Assembly (NCBI GenBank): GCA_038025085.1
Contig: CM076146.1
Location: 16,776,001 to 16,840,000 of the forward strand
Source: Tetragonia tetragonoides
Lineage: Eukaryota > Streptophyta > Magnoliopsida > Caryophyllales > Aizoaceae
DNA: 64,000 nucleotides
Direction: 5' to 3'
Made by a program: the position numbers and the translations under genes. This document shows, in pieces, positions 22,750 through 33,469 of the stretch (position 1 is the stretch's first letter; each line of letters begins with the position of its first letter). The notes under the pieces were generated by a model, which worked only from the letters and a program-made list of their open reading frames with translations, was not told where the DNA came from and ran no database searches.

Positions 22750-22888
22750 GCTAGATGAGGAGAACTTTGACAGCCTCAACAGGATTGATGAGTTGGAGGG
22801 CCTTTCTGATAGTGAGTGGACTTATTTAGATAGTACTTCAATTGATGATGTTATTCATCACCTATGTGAAGAGCTTCTTAAATTGTAA
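22750..22888 (+). pseudogene. C-terminal exon remnant, unknown protein
   Basis: An open frame entering from the CACTA end gives an acidic tail (DELEGLSDSEWTYLDS then SIDDVIHHLCEELLKL) ending in TAA at 22886-22888. Because it starts at the CACTA terminus, it may be the last exon of a gene the transposon entered. Family not recognised. Confidence 0.3.
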
Positions 22889-23141
22889 TCAATTTCCCAG
22901 CATTTCATATTCAGCGTTCAATTTGCAACATCATTTATCTTTGTCACCCTTACACTAAAGAATGCCAAACAATATAGTTTGTTCTTAAAATAATGACAAA
23001 TAAAACACATAATTAATGACTTAGACATCAAATAAAGTAACATGTAGGCTTAACTCACATTACGCTTCAAATTAAAGTAGTACATGATGGTTGATGCATA
23101 GATATGAACATGGAAATCAAGCACTAGTATATGATGAACGC

Positions 23142-23351
23142 TCACGCACCCCACACAAGGTCATGTACGTGGATTACCCTTGGAACAACAATTTTAAAAT
23201 ATTTCTCCTCTAGATTCTTCAATGGACAGTCACCATTCATGATACTACACATCTCTTCCGGTTGAAGGACCCCAAGAACATGGCGAATCAAAATATAATC
23301 TTCTTCATGAATATCTTCTATTAGCCTATCAAATCTAGCCATTTTACCCAC
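23142..23351 (-). CDS. small hypothetical protein or exon
   Basis: A 69-residue frame starting MGKMARFDRLIEDIHEEDYIL, with a hydrophilic N-terminus and a hydrophobic end (FKIVVPRVIHVHDLVWGA). It lies downstream of, and on the same strand as, the Ulp1-like gene and may be a separate exon or gene remnant. No family recognised. The spaces 22889-23141 and 23352-23689 show nothing coding. Confidence 0.25.
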   Translation of the reverse strand: MGKMARFDRLIEDIHEEDYILIRHVLGVLQPEEMCSIMNGDCPLKNLEEKYFKIVVPRVIHVHDLVWGA

Positions 23352-24256
23352 ATACTTTTCCTCTATCTTCTATAACTAAGTGCCAAAAATCAAATGGGGA
23401 AATCGAGTAAATTGTACATGTTGGTTTGGTAAAAGCACATGCTCTACTTTCTATATATAGTCCTTACCTAGGTTTGTAACATCCATTGTATTGTATGGAC
23501 CATTATACTCATATTCGGCATGTTAATATTATGCTGTGTCCTAATGGGAGTTTCCATCGTGTCTCTGGACCAAATGTTTCTGTTTTTGGGCCTCAAACAA
23601 AATGCACTGCAACTCTAATGCACATATTATTTGGACAAAAGCATATGCACATCAATATTTTAAAGCGAACATACACAAAGTATATACTTTCATTTCTTCT
23701 TCCCTTTCTTACCTGACTTTGTTGCTTCACTTTTGGCCTTTCCTTTATGTTGTGGCTTAGGAGGTTCACATTTCGCCAGTACCTTCTCCTTCTCCATGTT
23801 CAAATCACTTTTCACCATCTCAACAACAATCCTTCGCCTACAATACAACTGAGGAAGCTTTCCCAAACCAAAGTGAAGTACCCATTAAAACAATGTAATA
23901 TACACAAATTAATCATGACATCAGAAACATCAGAGACCTGTATATTATTACCAATGCATCTTCCAGAGCTGATTTTGTAGTAGGCCAAATCTCAATCATT
24001 TCAAGCAAGTGCAGCCCACAATCATGACTACAATTGAATGAAGTATGGTTTAAATTAGGAGCATGTAAGACATAGATCACTAGGCTTTAAATATTTGACC
24101 AAAATGAAGGGAATTGGTTTAGGACTTACTTGTTTTTATGCTTTGGCACATCCCCTATAACAACCTTCCATCTCCTCAAATTCACAGGCCTAATTAATAG
24201 AGATACCAGGTATTGGGCATTTGCAATCTACAACAAGTAAATGGTTTGACCGATCA

Positions 24257-24299
24257 GTCTTAACCACCAGGTCTTAACCACCAGGTCTTAACCACCAGG
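24257..24299. repeat. three tandem copies of a 14-bp unit
   Basis: gtcttaaccaccag occurs three times in a row at the 3' edge of the His-containing protease exon. It probably arose by slippage and may disturb the splice donor. Confidence 0.85.
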
Positions 24300-25339
24300 C
24301 CTACTACAACCAATAACTAAACTAACAATGGGTAAATTTACCACTTTTCCCATCTCTATTTCATTTGGAAAAGAGGGAATGGAATCCAACTTTATAATTA
24401 TCTTGTCCTGCATATCAAAGTGCAACCCCGACCAGTGTTTGGCTTCACATACGGGAAGGAATACTTGCATAAATGAAAATATATTTTAACACATACACCT
24501 GCTCTTTTGCAAGCACTAGTGGCATTAATTTCTCAATTCAGCTTACATCTTTGCAATTCTGTGGGCTGACATGAACATCATCAAGGGCCTTGCTAACCTC
24601 TGGCAACTACTGTAGTTTTGAATAATTGACAAGAAATTCTCCTGGAGAAAGCTTAATGGACAAACTCTGCATTCATCAATAAAAGAAATAAATACATGGC
24701 TCCAAAAAATAAGACATACAATTAGTAAAACAACTTGGAAAATATAAACTTATACCCCACACAAAGGATGAAAAATATATCGTCCTGCCGATTGTGAGTT
24801 CCACACAACATTCTTAATGAAAGACCAAACACTTGCAACCTGAACATGAAAAACTGTGATTAATACAATCTCTTCAGATGAAGACAACTATGCAACAAAT
24901 ATCATTACACTTACCCCACTATTCATCCACTCCCGGCCCCTAGCTAGGGTCATCAAGTCAGATTTCAAAACAAAGTGAGGACCAACATCCACAAAAACCA
25001 TCCTATTTCAAAACACAATATATATAGTTTACGGTTTACAAATTAAATATACAACAACCCTAAACTCAGTAATATCAGATATTCAATAAAGATTTTTAAT
25101 TCAATTGAACACATACCTCTGACCACCAGCTTGACCATCAGTAATGAACTGAATTATTCTCTAATCTTGGTCGTTAAGACCACCGCGGTTTTCTCTAAGG
25201 ACACTTCTCTCACTTTTACGCCTCTTATTATTCTCATTTTCACAAACATCATTATTAAGCCTCGCTGAACGTCGTCTCTTTACTTCATTTATAACTTGGC
25301 GACCACTAGAGGTTTTCACATTGAATTGATCAACTTCAC

Positions 25340-25535
25340 AAGAGCTTTTCTGTTCACCACCACCACCATCATCATCATCATCATTGACTTCAACCTCATC
25401 ATTGACTTCATCATCATCATCAATGACTTCAACATCATCATTGACTTCAACATAATCATTCACATCATCAACATCATCATCCATTCCATCATCATCATGA
25501 TTCACTCCATCATCATCACCATCATCATCATCATA
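25340..25535. repeat. ATC/GAT trinucleotide repeats encoding an acidic tract
   Basis: Interrupted (atc)n/(gat)n repeats read on minus as runs of Asp with Val, Asn and Glu inside the Ulp1-like protein. The plus-strand Ile-rich frame is a shadow. Confidence 0.9.
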
Positions 25536-25884
25536 ACTACTATTTAATAAACAACGTTTCATATGTACGCTCAGGCACTTGTTTTGGGGTTCCAATTGTT
25601 TGTTCCTCTCTCACACTGCCTTTTACATTAAAATTGCCCTTACCACTGCCACTGCAATTGCCACTGCCACTGTCCTTCACACTGACCCTACCATTGCCAC
25701 TGCCACAGCCCTTAACCCATTCACTTTCACTCCCATAACCCTTCAAAAAACTACCTTTAACCCTCCCACTATGACTTGGAGAAGATCTACAACTAACAAT
25801 CCCAGTTCCCCAACCACCTCTTTCATTCATTCCCATAAATCTCTCAGGGTACCGCAACCTACCCTTCTTTTTTTCTAACTTCTT

Positions 25885-26723
25885 TGATGCATAAAACTCA
25901 ACGGATTTACGCAACACAACAGCTAATCAACTCGTTCTCTAACCAAATATGAAATCTTTTGTGGGTTTTTGTGTTTATATCAAAGGAAAGCAATAAAGGA
26001 TATGACTTGGATAAAGTTTTCACCACCAAGCCTAAACAACTTGATTAATTCAAGGCTAAAGTACTTAAACACCACCAGGTACAAGCAAATCGACGAAAAC
26101 CAGAGTAACTAGTGATAAAGCAAATTAAGCACCACACTAATTACAATAGCATTCGATTTCCTACTCCTCTCAAGAACACTCAAGCAATTAAGCACTAAGT
26201 ATTTTAGAGAAAGAATAAACCAAGCTCAAAGGCTTAAAAGAGATAACACTCTCATTTCATATTCATCATCATAGTCTTCTTCGTGCTTTCTGGTTACATG
26301 GCTGCCTCTATATATATAGAGGGGGGAAAAGGGTTCCTAAATGGCCTAGGAAGCACCTAGAATGTATCATTGTTGCTCAAGGCTCAGTAAAGAGTTGTTG
26401 GGAGGACCACAAGGCCTCTAATAGGCGCACAACTAACTTGAAAGCGACAGCCAGCTGTTACCTTGTACTATTAGGACCACTACAATAAATGCTTTGATTT
26501 AATTGTCCGTTAGGCCTTTGTCTCTAGCATGTGACTCCTTATCCCTTTAGAAATGTGACTTAAGTTATTACAAAGATGGAAAACAAATTACAAATGCAAA
26601 CTAGGCTTAATTAACACTAATCTTGGTTGTATGGACTAATTAGGACTAAATGCATGCTGAAAGTAACTAATAGCTAAATGCTTTATTATGTAAGATATTA
26701 AGACCTCAAATACTTCTGCATCA
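25885..26723 (-). repeat. 3' LTR of the gag-only element
   Basis: 839 bp, with a TATATATAGAGG-type box at 26309-26322 (symmetrical, so usable on minus). It contains about 200 bp absent from the 5' LTR. The last 88 bases of the gag frame extend into this LTR. Confidence 0.88.
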
Positions 26724-28012
26724 TACACCAGGGGTTGTTTAGGACTTGCCCTCAAGTCCTCGTAGTAGAAAACCATCCAATAAAGCTCAAACATGTAAGT
26801 GCTGAATTTTCCACCCCGAATTCTACCTCGGATCAAATTCCCGATTAAGTTTGTAATATCCCAATTAGCTTGCTGAAATTTCACCTTGAAGAACAAATAT
26901 GGTGTTGCATCAATTCCCACTTTAGGAAAGTGTGTGAACTCTTCCCAATCTGTTTTGTACCTCCTTGATATGCCCTCGTACAAATTCATCAAGTGCTTGA
27001 GAACTTCACATCGAGTGGAAGATAAGCAGAGCAAGACACTTTTAACCATTGGATCTCGGAATGGTTCTTTTGTAATACACTCGCTGCTGTCACGCTTCCC
27101 CAATGTTTCAAATTGGAGTTCCTTTTCATTTGGTAGCTTAATAAACTTAAGAACTTCCTCTAACATTGCATCATGGTTGCTATCATGTCCTTTTAAACTC
27201 AAAAAAGTTGCTGGAATTTCTTTGTAAGAGAGCTGAATGGAGCAAGGGTCAACCCACGGATTATTTGCATTGGAGTTGTCATGTTTTGCAAAGATGCGTG
27301 GGGCTTCAACAATAGTGTAAGTGCTACTATTATGCTTTCCTAGCAGCTCAAAATGAGGTCGTTTCCCTTGATTTAGCTTTGGAACTTCTAAGTTACTCTC
27401 TCCAAATGCAGCAAAGCTGCTGTAACTTGTTGTTTCCGTCACCAAACAACATATTATATCAGGTTCCTTACACTGATCATCCTTTCGAAGTTGCACAAAT
27501 TCAGCAGGTGTGTCTCTAGTTTGTTCCTCAACTTGACACTCCATAAGTGGCACAACTTTCGTGTTAGGACAACTAGTATGAGAGTGGCCAAGATCACGAC
27601 TTTTAAAACACCTACGCTTTCTCTTAATTTCAACCTTGCAAGCTGAATTTTCCGTAGCTTGCAAGTTAGCCACTTGCTCAAGATCATACGGATAGAAAGA
27701 TGTTTGTGAAGGGAGCTTTGATGAGAACTTATTTTTGAGCTCTCTTTGAAACTTACTGCAACTTTGAATTTTGTCTTTTCCCATCCTTTCCGTTCGAATT
27801 TTCAGGATTTCCCACCAAATCGAACTACCACATTCAAAAGAACTTGTCATCAGCTCTATTTTGTTGTGATTTGAAAACTCAAGGAGTGCGAACCATTTGT
27901 CGACCTTCTCAAGCCAAGCAGAAAAATCTTCCGAAAAGAGGAACCCACCAATCTTAGGAAAGTCAGTCTCCAAATCGTCATCATTAAAATTGGTTCTGTA
28001 GAAATGAGGCAT
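26636..28012 (-). CDS. Gag protein of the gag-only LTR element
   Basis: An uninterrupted 458-codon frame. Residues about 15-125 match the retrotransposon Gag (UBN2/retrotrans_gag-like) fold signature: DFPKIGGFLFSEDFSAWLEKV, KIELMTSSFECGSSIWWEI and FQRELKNKF. At about residues 135-150 a zinc knuckle is recognisable but altered: CFKSRDLGHSHTSC has Ser where the second Cys should be. The C-terminal half is long and without known motifs. The stop at 26636 lies inside the 3' LTR. It is the only protein of the element and the longest clean retroelement frame beside the Tat protease frame, suggesting recent activity or selection. Confidence 0.8.
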   Translation of the reverse strand: MPHFYRTNFNDDDLETDFPKIGGFLFSEDFSAWLEKVDKWFALLEFSNHNKIELMTSSFECGSSIWWEILKIRTERMGKDKIQSCSKFQRELKNKFSSKLPSQTSFYPYDLEQVANLQATENSACKVEIKRKRRCFKSRDLGHSHTSCPNTKVVPLMECQVEEQTRDTPAEFVQLRKDDQCKEPDIICCLVTETTSYSSFAAFGESNLEVPKLNQGKRPHFELLGKHNSSTYTIVEAPRIFAKHDNSNANNPWVDPCSIQLSYKEIPATFLSLKGHDSNHDAMLEEVLKFIKLPNEKELQFETLGKRDSSECITKEPFRDPMVKSVLLCLSSTRCEVLKHLMNLYEGISRRYKTDWEEFTHFPKVGIDATPYLFFKVKFQQANWDITNLIGNLIRGRIRGGKFSTYMFELYWMVFYYEDLRASPKQPLVYDAEVFEVLISYIIKHLAISYFQHAFSPN

Positions 28013-28710
28013 TTTGTGGAGTTAGGATATGTTTGTGGTTGGGATGGTATTTGGGCTAATGGGTTCGTTGTGCACTAAAGTAGAAATCTACCAAGAGAAT
28101 CTTGTAGTATGAGGTCATAGGAGACTATAGGAGCAAGAAAGACTTAAACTTGATCTCTAAATCGTGAGATATAAGCAAAATGACAACATGACTCCTGGTC
28201 ACAATCTAGCATGACCAATAAAATGTTTGAGCACAAATGAAGACCAAAGACTCAACCTTTCCACTTCAAACCACTTAGATAACAAATATAGAACCCAAAA
28301 TAAGATAACCAGGGAGATACCCAACAATATTCACCACAAAGTCACAGGTAAAGTCCAAAGCAAACCAGAATAACACAAAAACAAAAATCCCAGTTCACGC
28401 GCTGCATGTATTGTAACTTCACACAAAAAGCTGCTCCAACCCACAACGATTTAACCAAAACTACCAAGGGATATCCAAAGATAAAGGTCTAAAGAACTCG
28501 TAAAAGTATCAAATTTCACACTTTTACCTTTTGAACCGTGCCAAAGAACCAAAAGAATAATCATGTTCCAGTCACAGATCCAGCAGGAGTGATTGAGGGA
28601 AATTGCTTCAACGAGCACTCAAATCTTCTCCTTTTGTCCTTAAACCAAAACAAGGTGAAAGAGGACTCTCCAATCAAGAAAAACCTCTAAAGGAACGATC
28701 TAAGAAAACC
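28013..28710 (-). other. leader of the gag-only element
   Basis: Region between primer binding site and gag start; no frame or other signal. Confidence 0.6.
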
Positions 28711-28725
28711 AAAACTCTGATACCA
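28711..28725 (-). promoter_or_regulatory. primer binding site of the gag-only element
   Basis: On minus, TGGTATCAGAGTTTT lies three bases inside the right LTR, complementary to the 3' end of initiator tRNA-Met. It fixes the orientation as minus. Confidence 0.85.
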
Positions 28726-28728
28726 ATT

Positions 28729-29375
28729 TGATGCATAAAACTCAACGGATTTACGCAACACAACGGCTAATCAACTCGTTCTCTAACCAAAGATGAAATC
28801 TTTTGTGGGTTTTTGTGTTTATATCAAAGAAAATCAATAAATGATATGAATTGGATAAATTTTCCACCACCAAGCCTAAACAACTTGATTAATTCAATGC
28901 TAAAGTACTTAAACACCACCAGGAAATAATCAAATCGACGAAAACCAGAGTAACCAGTGATAAAGCAAATTAAGCACCACACTAATTACAATAGCATTTG
29001 ATTTGGAGAACAAGTTGCCGGTTGCTGCCCAAGGCTCAGTAAAGAGCTGTTGTGAGGACCACAAGGCCTCTAATAGGCGCACAACTAACTTGAAAGCGAC
29101 AACCAGCTGTTACCTTGTATTATTGGGACCACTACAATAAATGCTTTGATTTAATGGTCCTTTAGGCCTTTCTCTCTAGCATGTGACTCCTTATTCCTTT
29201 TGAAATATGACTTAAGCTATTACAAAGCTGGAAAACAAATTACAAATATAAACTAGGTTTAATTAAGACTAATCATGCTTGTACGGACTAATTAGGACTA
29301 ATTGCATGCTGAAATTAACTAATAGCTAAATGCTTTATCATGCAAGTCAATAAGTCCTTAAATGCTTCTGCATCA
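28729..29375 (-). repeat. 5' LTR of the gag-only element, internally deleted
   Basis: 647 bp. It lacks the segment corresponding to about 26161-26370 of the 3' LTR, including the TATA box. At the deletion point is a short insert (29000-29023) nearly identical to host DNA at 29954-29977. Confidence 0.85.
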
Positions 29376-29442
29376 TTCTCGGATGATTGTAAATTCCGCA
29401 TCCCATCCTTTTTTCTAACTACAATTTTCCTAGCTCCCCCCA

Positions 29443-30196
29443 TATCTGTTACATATGAATTAAAACTAATTAATGACAATATTCCAACAAATTAATAACC
29501 TTCTCTTAAATTTACAACCACTTTCCTAACACAAAACTGCCAAATTCACAACTGCTGATTTAAAACCATTTCATGATACTCTGTAAAGTACAATACCTCT
29601 TATAAAATGACAAGTGCAATACCTCTTATAAGATGAAAAGTACAAAACCTCTTATACAGTCATGTTTTTACCAATAACAAGGTTATTTTAACAGCAATTT
29701 TAACTACATGCAGAAAGCTATCTGTTGTAATCAAATTAAAACACTTCAATTGTAATAAAATTAATTTAACTATCTCATCAAATAACTCAACAATTTCTAT
29801 TGTAATCCATTTATTTACGCACTCTCATAAATAATATCAACAATGTCGACATTCAAGTACATCAATTTCGCTTACTCATTCAATCAATAAATGGCTTCCT
29901 TTCTAATCATGCTAATTTTGGCTAATCATCTTAAACGCTTCACTTACCACTAAGATTTGGAGAACAAGTTGACAGTTCCTCAGCGATGAGAAACTTCGTG
30001 AAAGACCCCAGGAGTCAAGAAATTGGCCATCCTTCTTTATCTTCCCATTCTAGGGTTTACATATCAATAAATACAAACTAGGGTTTAACTTCCTTCTTCC
30101 CCAATTCCACAGCACTACACCAAACTATAACTTCAAACTTATAATCCTTGACAAAGATGATGCGTAATTTACAACAGATCGATCCCTCTCTCTTTA

Positions 30197-30249
<53 letters not shown>

Positions 30250-30330
30250 CGCTTTTCAGTCTCTTTTTCAAATTGAGCTCTTTCAATTTGTTCTGACTTA
30301 GCCAAAGTAATGGAAAGGGAGTACGGGAAG
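29443..30330 (-). promoter_or_regulatory. upstream flank of the Ulp1-like gene, with a CT tract
   Basis: Contains gene-leader-like sequence on minus (gaagttaaacccta near 30075-30095) and a (CT/GA)n run at 30196-30246. The Arg-Glu-rich minus frame over this run (30305-30078) is a repeat artefact. A donor-like site near 29945 could end a 5' UTR exon. Confidence 0.4.
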
Positions 30331-31271
30331 AAATTAACTAAAAAAAGACGTCACCGTCTTTCAATAATGGAAGTTTTTGGGGTACACCAGTCCATCTCAC
30401 CTCTTTCAGTAATGCATAATATGAAGTGTTTTAAATGTGCGTAAAAGTAGGGATAATATTACTTGTTTTAAAAGTGGCTAAGTTGTAATGTTATTGTATG
30501 ACGGTTATAGTTATTATTATTTAATGATGAGTACTTACTTCATCATACAATGGCGTTTACTACGTGCTTGACACGTAGATACTGCTATTATGTTTCCTTT
30601 TAACTGGTTTGGAATTGGAATTACAGAAAGATGTTTCCTTTTAATTGATTTGGAATTATTTCCTTTCAACTAGTCTCGAAAATAAGACTTCCTTTCAACT
30701 GTTTTTTAATTATATTATTATATATAATTTAAATATTATTATTTTTATTGTTTGGGAATCAAGTAGTAATTAATTATGTTTTTGAAATTATTATTATTAT
30801 ATTGTTAAAAATGTAATTAAATTTGACATTGATTTTCAATTTAAGTTAATTAGTAACACGTACATAGTGCCAATACTTATTAGTATTGGAATTTTTCAAT
30901 AATAATAGCACATTTTTAAAATTAAGTGAATTAGTCATAAAATGACTAGTTACACTTTTACTCTTTCGTACAATAACGTATACTACTGCATTGACACGTG
31001 CATACTGTCGAAATTCATCCTTTTAACTGCTGTAAAATTGTAAGTAACCACTCATAACTTCTAATTGTGTGCATCCTCATTTCCTACAAATAAGGCCCTT
31101 ATCCATTCTTTGTAATTCACTAAGGATTTGGGATCCTTATTTGCAAAGTATGTAATAAGAGTAATTGACTTTGGGAATAACAAAGTTAGTGGACTCATAA
31201 TACTTCTTTAATTTGCCCGCTCTCCAAACCGTCGAAATGATCTTAATGCTTTTCGTTTACGCCTTAGGTTT
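30331..31271. other. no gene seen; AT-rich with a degenerate internal duplication
   Basis: The blocks at about 30545-30610 and 30965-31030 share tactacg/gacacgt/atactg/ccttttaact sequence, a degenerate direct repeat about 420 bp apart. A G-box core CACGTG occurs at about 30994. No frame. Confidence 0.35.
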
Positions 31272-31454
31272 ATGACTGACGTCACCCAACCATTCATTTT
31301 CAACGCCCCCGTTGAGAAGCTCTGTTCGGAAGCAGGTTACGGTCATTGGGCAATGTTTGAAGATATTCCTTACCCCCACAACAATCCCGAATATATGAAT
31401 TGCGCATATTGTATGGTGCAACTTCAAATGTTCCTCCTCAATGGGAATATGTAG
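31272..31454 (+). CDS. small hypothetical ORF
   Basis: 60 codons starting MTDVTQPFIFNAPVEKL, with internal GYGHWAMFEDIPYPHNN. It is less repetitive than neighbouring chance frames and preceded by a plausible leader, but I recognise no family. It could be a chance frame. Confidence 0.2.
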   Translation: MTDVTQPFIFNAPVEKLCSEAGYGHWAMFEDIPYPHNNPEYMNCAYCMVQLQMFLLNGNM

Positions 31455-32084
31455 ATAGACTATTTTTTTACTAGGACGTACTTTGTTTGTGTTACTTATA
31501 ATGCAGCCATATAGGATCCAAGTATGTAGTTATGTACAATTGCCAAATACTTTGAATAATAATTGTACCTTTTACTAGTTTATTTAGTCTCTAGTTTCAC
31601 TGTATGTTTTATCTATCATATGTCATGCAATATTGCTTGTCAAACAATGTTGACATACATAGTGACCAACTACAACATATGACATACAAAATTTTCCATA
31701 ATAGGGGACTTGTCACACTAACAACTAAATCTGTTAAACTAGCCATTATATTACATAATATAATATTACATGCCTGTTCAAGTGTTTCAAATACCCTTCT
31801 ACAAATGCATGTACCAGTTTCATATCTAACATAATCCAAAATTTGAAACTGGTACCACACTACCATTAATAACGCTACCAACAACACATAGTCTAAAGTA
31901 CCATTAGGATCACTGTTGAACAGCACATCCCACACATGGCTGTACCAGATTCATAGTACCAGCGTCCAAATTTTTCAATCTAGTACCATCAGCCATTGTC
32001 AAAATAATTAATTCTTGTTCTACTATTCTACCATACACATATCATACTGCAGTTCAATAGTTCACAACCAAACCAGCCGGGGGA
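31455..32084. other. no gene seen
   Basis: AT-rich spacer. The short frames on both strands near 31600-31935 have no recognisable features. Confidence 0.4.
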
Positions 32085-33469
32085 GATACAAACCGGAAAA
32101 TGTTAACAGCCAAAAGGGGTTTGGGATACCCAGCACTTGCATCATACAACTGAAAAACGCAAACATCATCGGACTCTAGTGCATTATCCCTGACAAACTC
32201 CCTCCAACCTTGTAATAGGTAGCAGTATCGATATATTTAAGGGGTCCTCCCTTCCAACGACACCAAACATCCCATTTTCGGTTGACATCCCCCTCAATGC
32301 ACAATGATAGTTGACAATCCTTACGACCCAAGTGCTCAATTGCCCAACATTTTTGGATTGTTTGCAATATAAACATGACAAGGCTTACAACAAATTTCAG
32401 ATACTGTTTGAATTATCGAGTTACTATATGTATAAATGAAAATTTGTACAAATTAACTTATCAAATACAATCCAGTGTACACTTCAGCGGGTAATAAAGT
32501 TTTCTTAAATGTAGGGATGCGAAGTCTAGCATAGGTTATGATGAATTTGTCCGCCCTAGTCGATGCGCTTTTGATCTCGTCATCGGCTACTTGTCTACGC
32601 ATTGATGCCAATGTCACAATGCGCAACGGTTCTACAACAACACAATCCAAACATTCATGTATAAGAAATCTATCATATGTAAAGCAAACATATAATTACA
32701 GCTACACATTTACCTGACCATTCAACTTGAAAGGGAGCGTCACCACCAGCATTGACAACATTTCATGCTTCACCCACGCCATCATCAACGTCACGAGCCG
32801 GGGGAGACTCGGACTCCTCGTGAACATCATCATCGTCATCATCATCATCATCATCATCACTAGCATCAACAAAAACCCACCTTTCATCTATAATCTCCAC
32901 TGACATATCACTATCATCATCCCAACCATTCTTGGGCTCTAGCACAACACAACGATCTTGAACATCAGGCCTATCTCACAATGGCTTGACGACAATCAGA
33001 ATCATCCGTTTCAACAACCCCCTCGACATCACCATCTCCATCAAGGTTTTCCTCCCTGAATATTTTGTAAGGTATCTCCACCGCAGTCACGTCAAATATA
33101 TGAACACGAAATGTTGATTCACCCTCATATTTGAAAAGTAAAAAAATAACCACTACCTACATTATTTTCATTCACAAAAACACTCCAACCTTCAAAAAAC
33201 CAAAAATCATCACCCTTCCTCCTAATCCTGATTCTCCACCTCCTCTCATCCGAAACAGGTGCTCTCAAAAAACAAAGATTATCAAATTCACCATCATACA
33301 TTGTCCAAAACGAATGTGGAATTCTCTGAAAAATAAAACAATTAACAATTTTTCATTTCAAACAAAGATATTAATAACACAAAGAATGAACACTAATGTA
33401 CACTAATATATTACGTACCATCTTAACCGCATAGAAGTACGTCACCATTAATTTGAAGAAGGTTTCCAT
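32085..33469 (-). pseudogene. REM-like protein with two B3 DNA-binding domains
   Basis: Minus-strand plant transcription-factor gene. Exon 1 (33469-33419) begins METFFKLMV with donor gtacgt. Exon 2 (from 33325, acceptor cag) gives the first B3 domain: RIPHSFWTMYDGEF, RWRIRIRRKGDDFWFFEGW and YEGESTFRVHIFDV. An acidic linker with an Asp run (about 32800-32880) follows. A second B3 domain starts in the exon 32650-32453 (DKFIITYARLRIPTFKKTLLP) and continues in 32370-32085 (CQLSLCIEGDVNRKWDVW, WREFVRDNALESDDVCVFQL, LLAVNIFRF). Each B3 domain has a single-base frameshift: an extra T in a T-run near 33140 and a missing base near 32210. Without them both domains would read through. Stops in the linker may reflect unseen introns. 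The B3 fold binds DNA in the nucleus; REM members act in reproductive and meristem development. Confidence 0.75.

Larger units (their letters stand above)
25885..29375 (-). mobile_element. gag-only LTR retrotransposon (TR-GAG type), 3491 bp
   Basis: Two direct LTRs (25885-26723 and 28729-29375) both start TGATGCATAAAACTCAACGG and end CTTCTGCATCA. Flanks are TTCTT (25880-25884) and TTCTC (29376-29380), a 5-bp duplication with one difference. The PBS next to the right LTR puts the element on minus. The only protein encoded is a Gag (28012-26636); no protease, RT, RNase H or integrase is present, so it must be mobilised in trans. This matches the class described as TR-GAG elements. It interrupts exon 1 of the Ulp1-like gene. 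Confidence 0.88.
23690..29442 (-). pseudogene. Ulp1-like (C48 family) cysteine protease gene, multi-exon, split by an LTR element
   Basis: Minus-strand gene. The first exon starts at an ATG near 29442 (MGGARKIVVRKKDG) and runs to 29376, where a 3.5-kb LTR element interrupts it; coding resumes at 25884 (EKKKGRLRYPERFMG). An acidic Asp/Asn-rich low-complexity domain (25340-25530) and a basic KRRRSARLNN-type stretch follow. Protease exons include DLMTLARGREWMNS (about 24930-24990), VFLPVCEAKHW with catalytic His (about 24430-24465), KLDSIPS with the likely Asp, RRWKVVIGDVPKHKN (about 24130-24190), and SHDCGLHLLEMIEIW with the DCG catalytic Cys (about 23980-24030). The Lys-rich C-terminus (SGKKGKKK) stops at 23690-23692. 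The family removes SUMO-like modifiers; plant copies are often carried by Mutator-like elements. Acid-domain exons 25917-25540 and 25595-25161 are in different frames, suggesting a frameshift. His, Asp and Cys of the triad all remain. Confidence 0.75.

Noticed and set aside
25296..25878. Plus-strand Ile- or Thr-rich ORFs.
   Set aside because: Shadows of the acidic domain of the Ulp1-like gene on minus.
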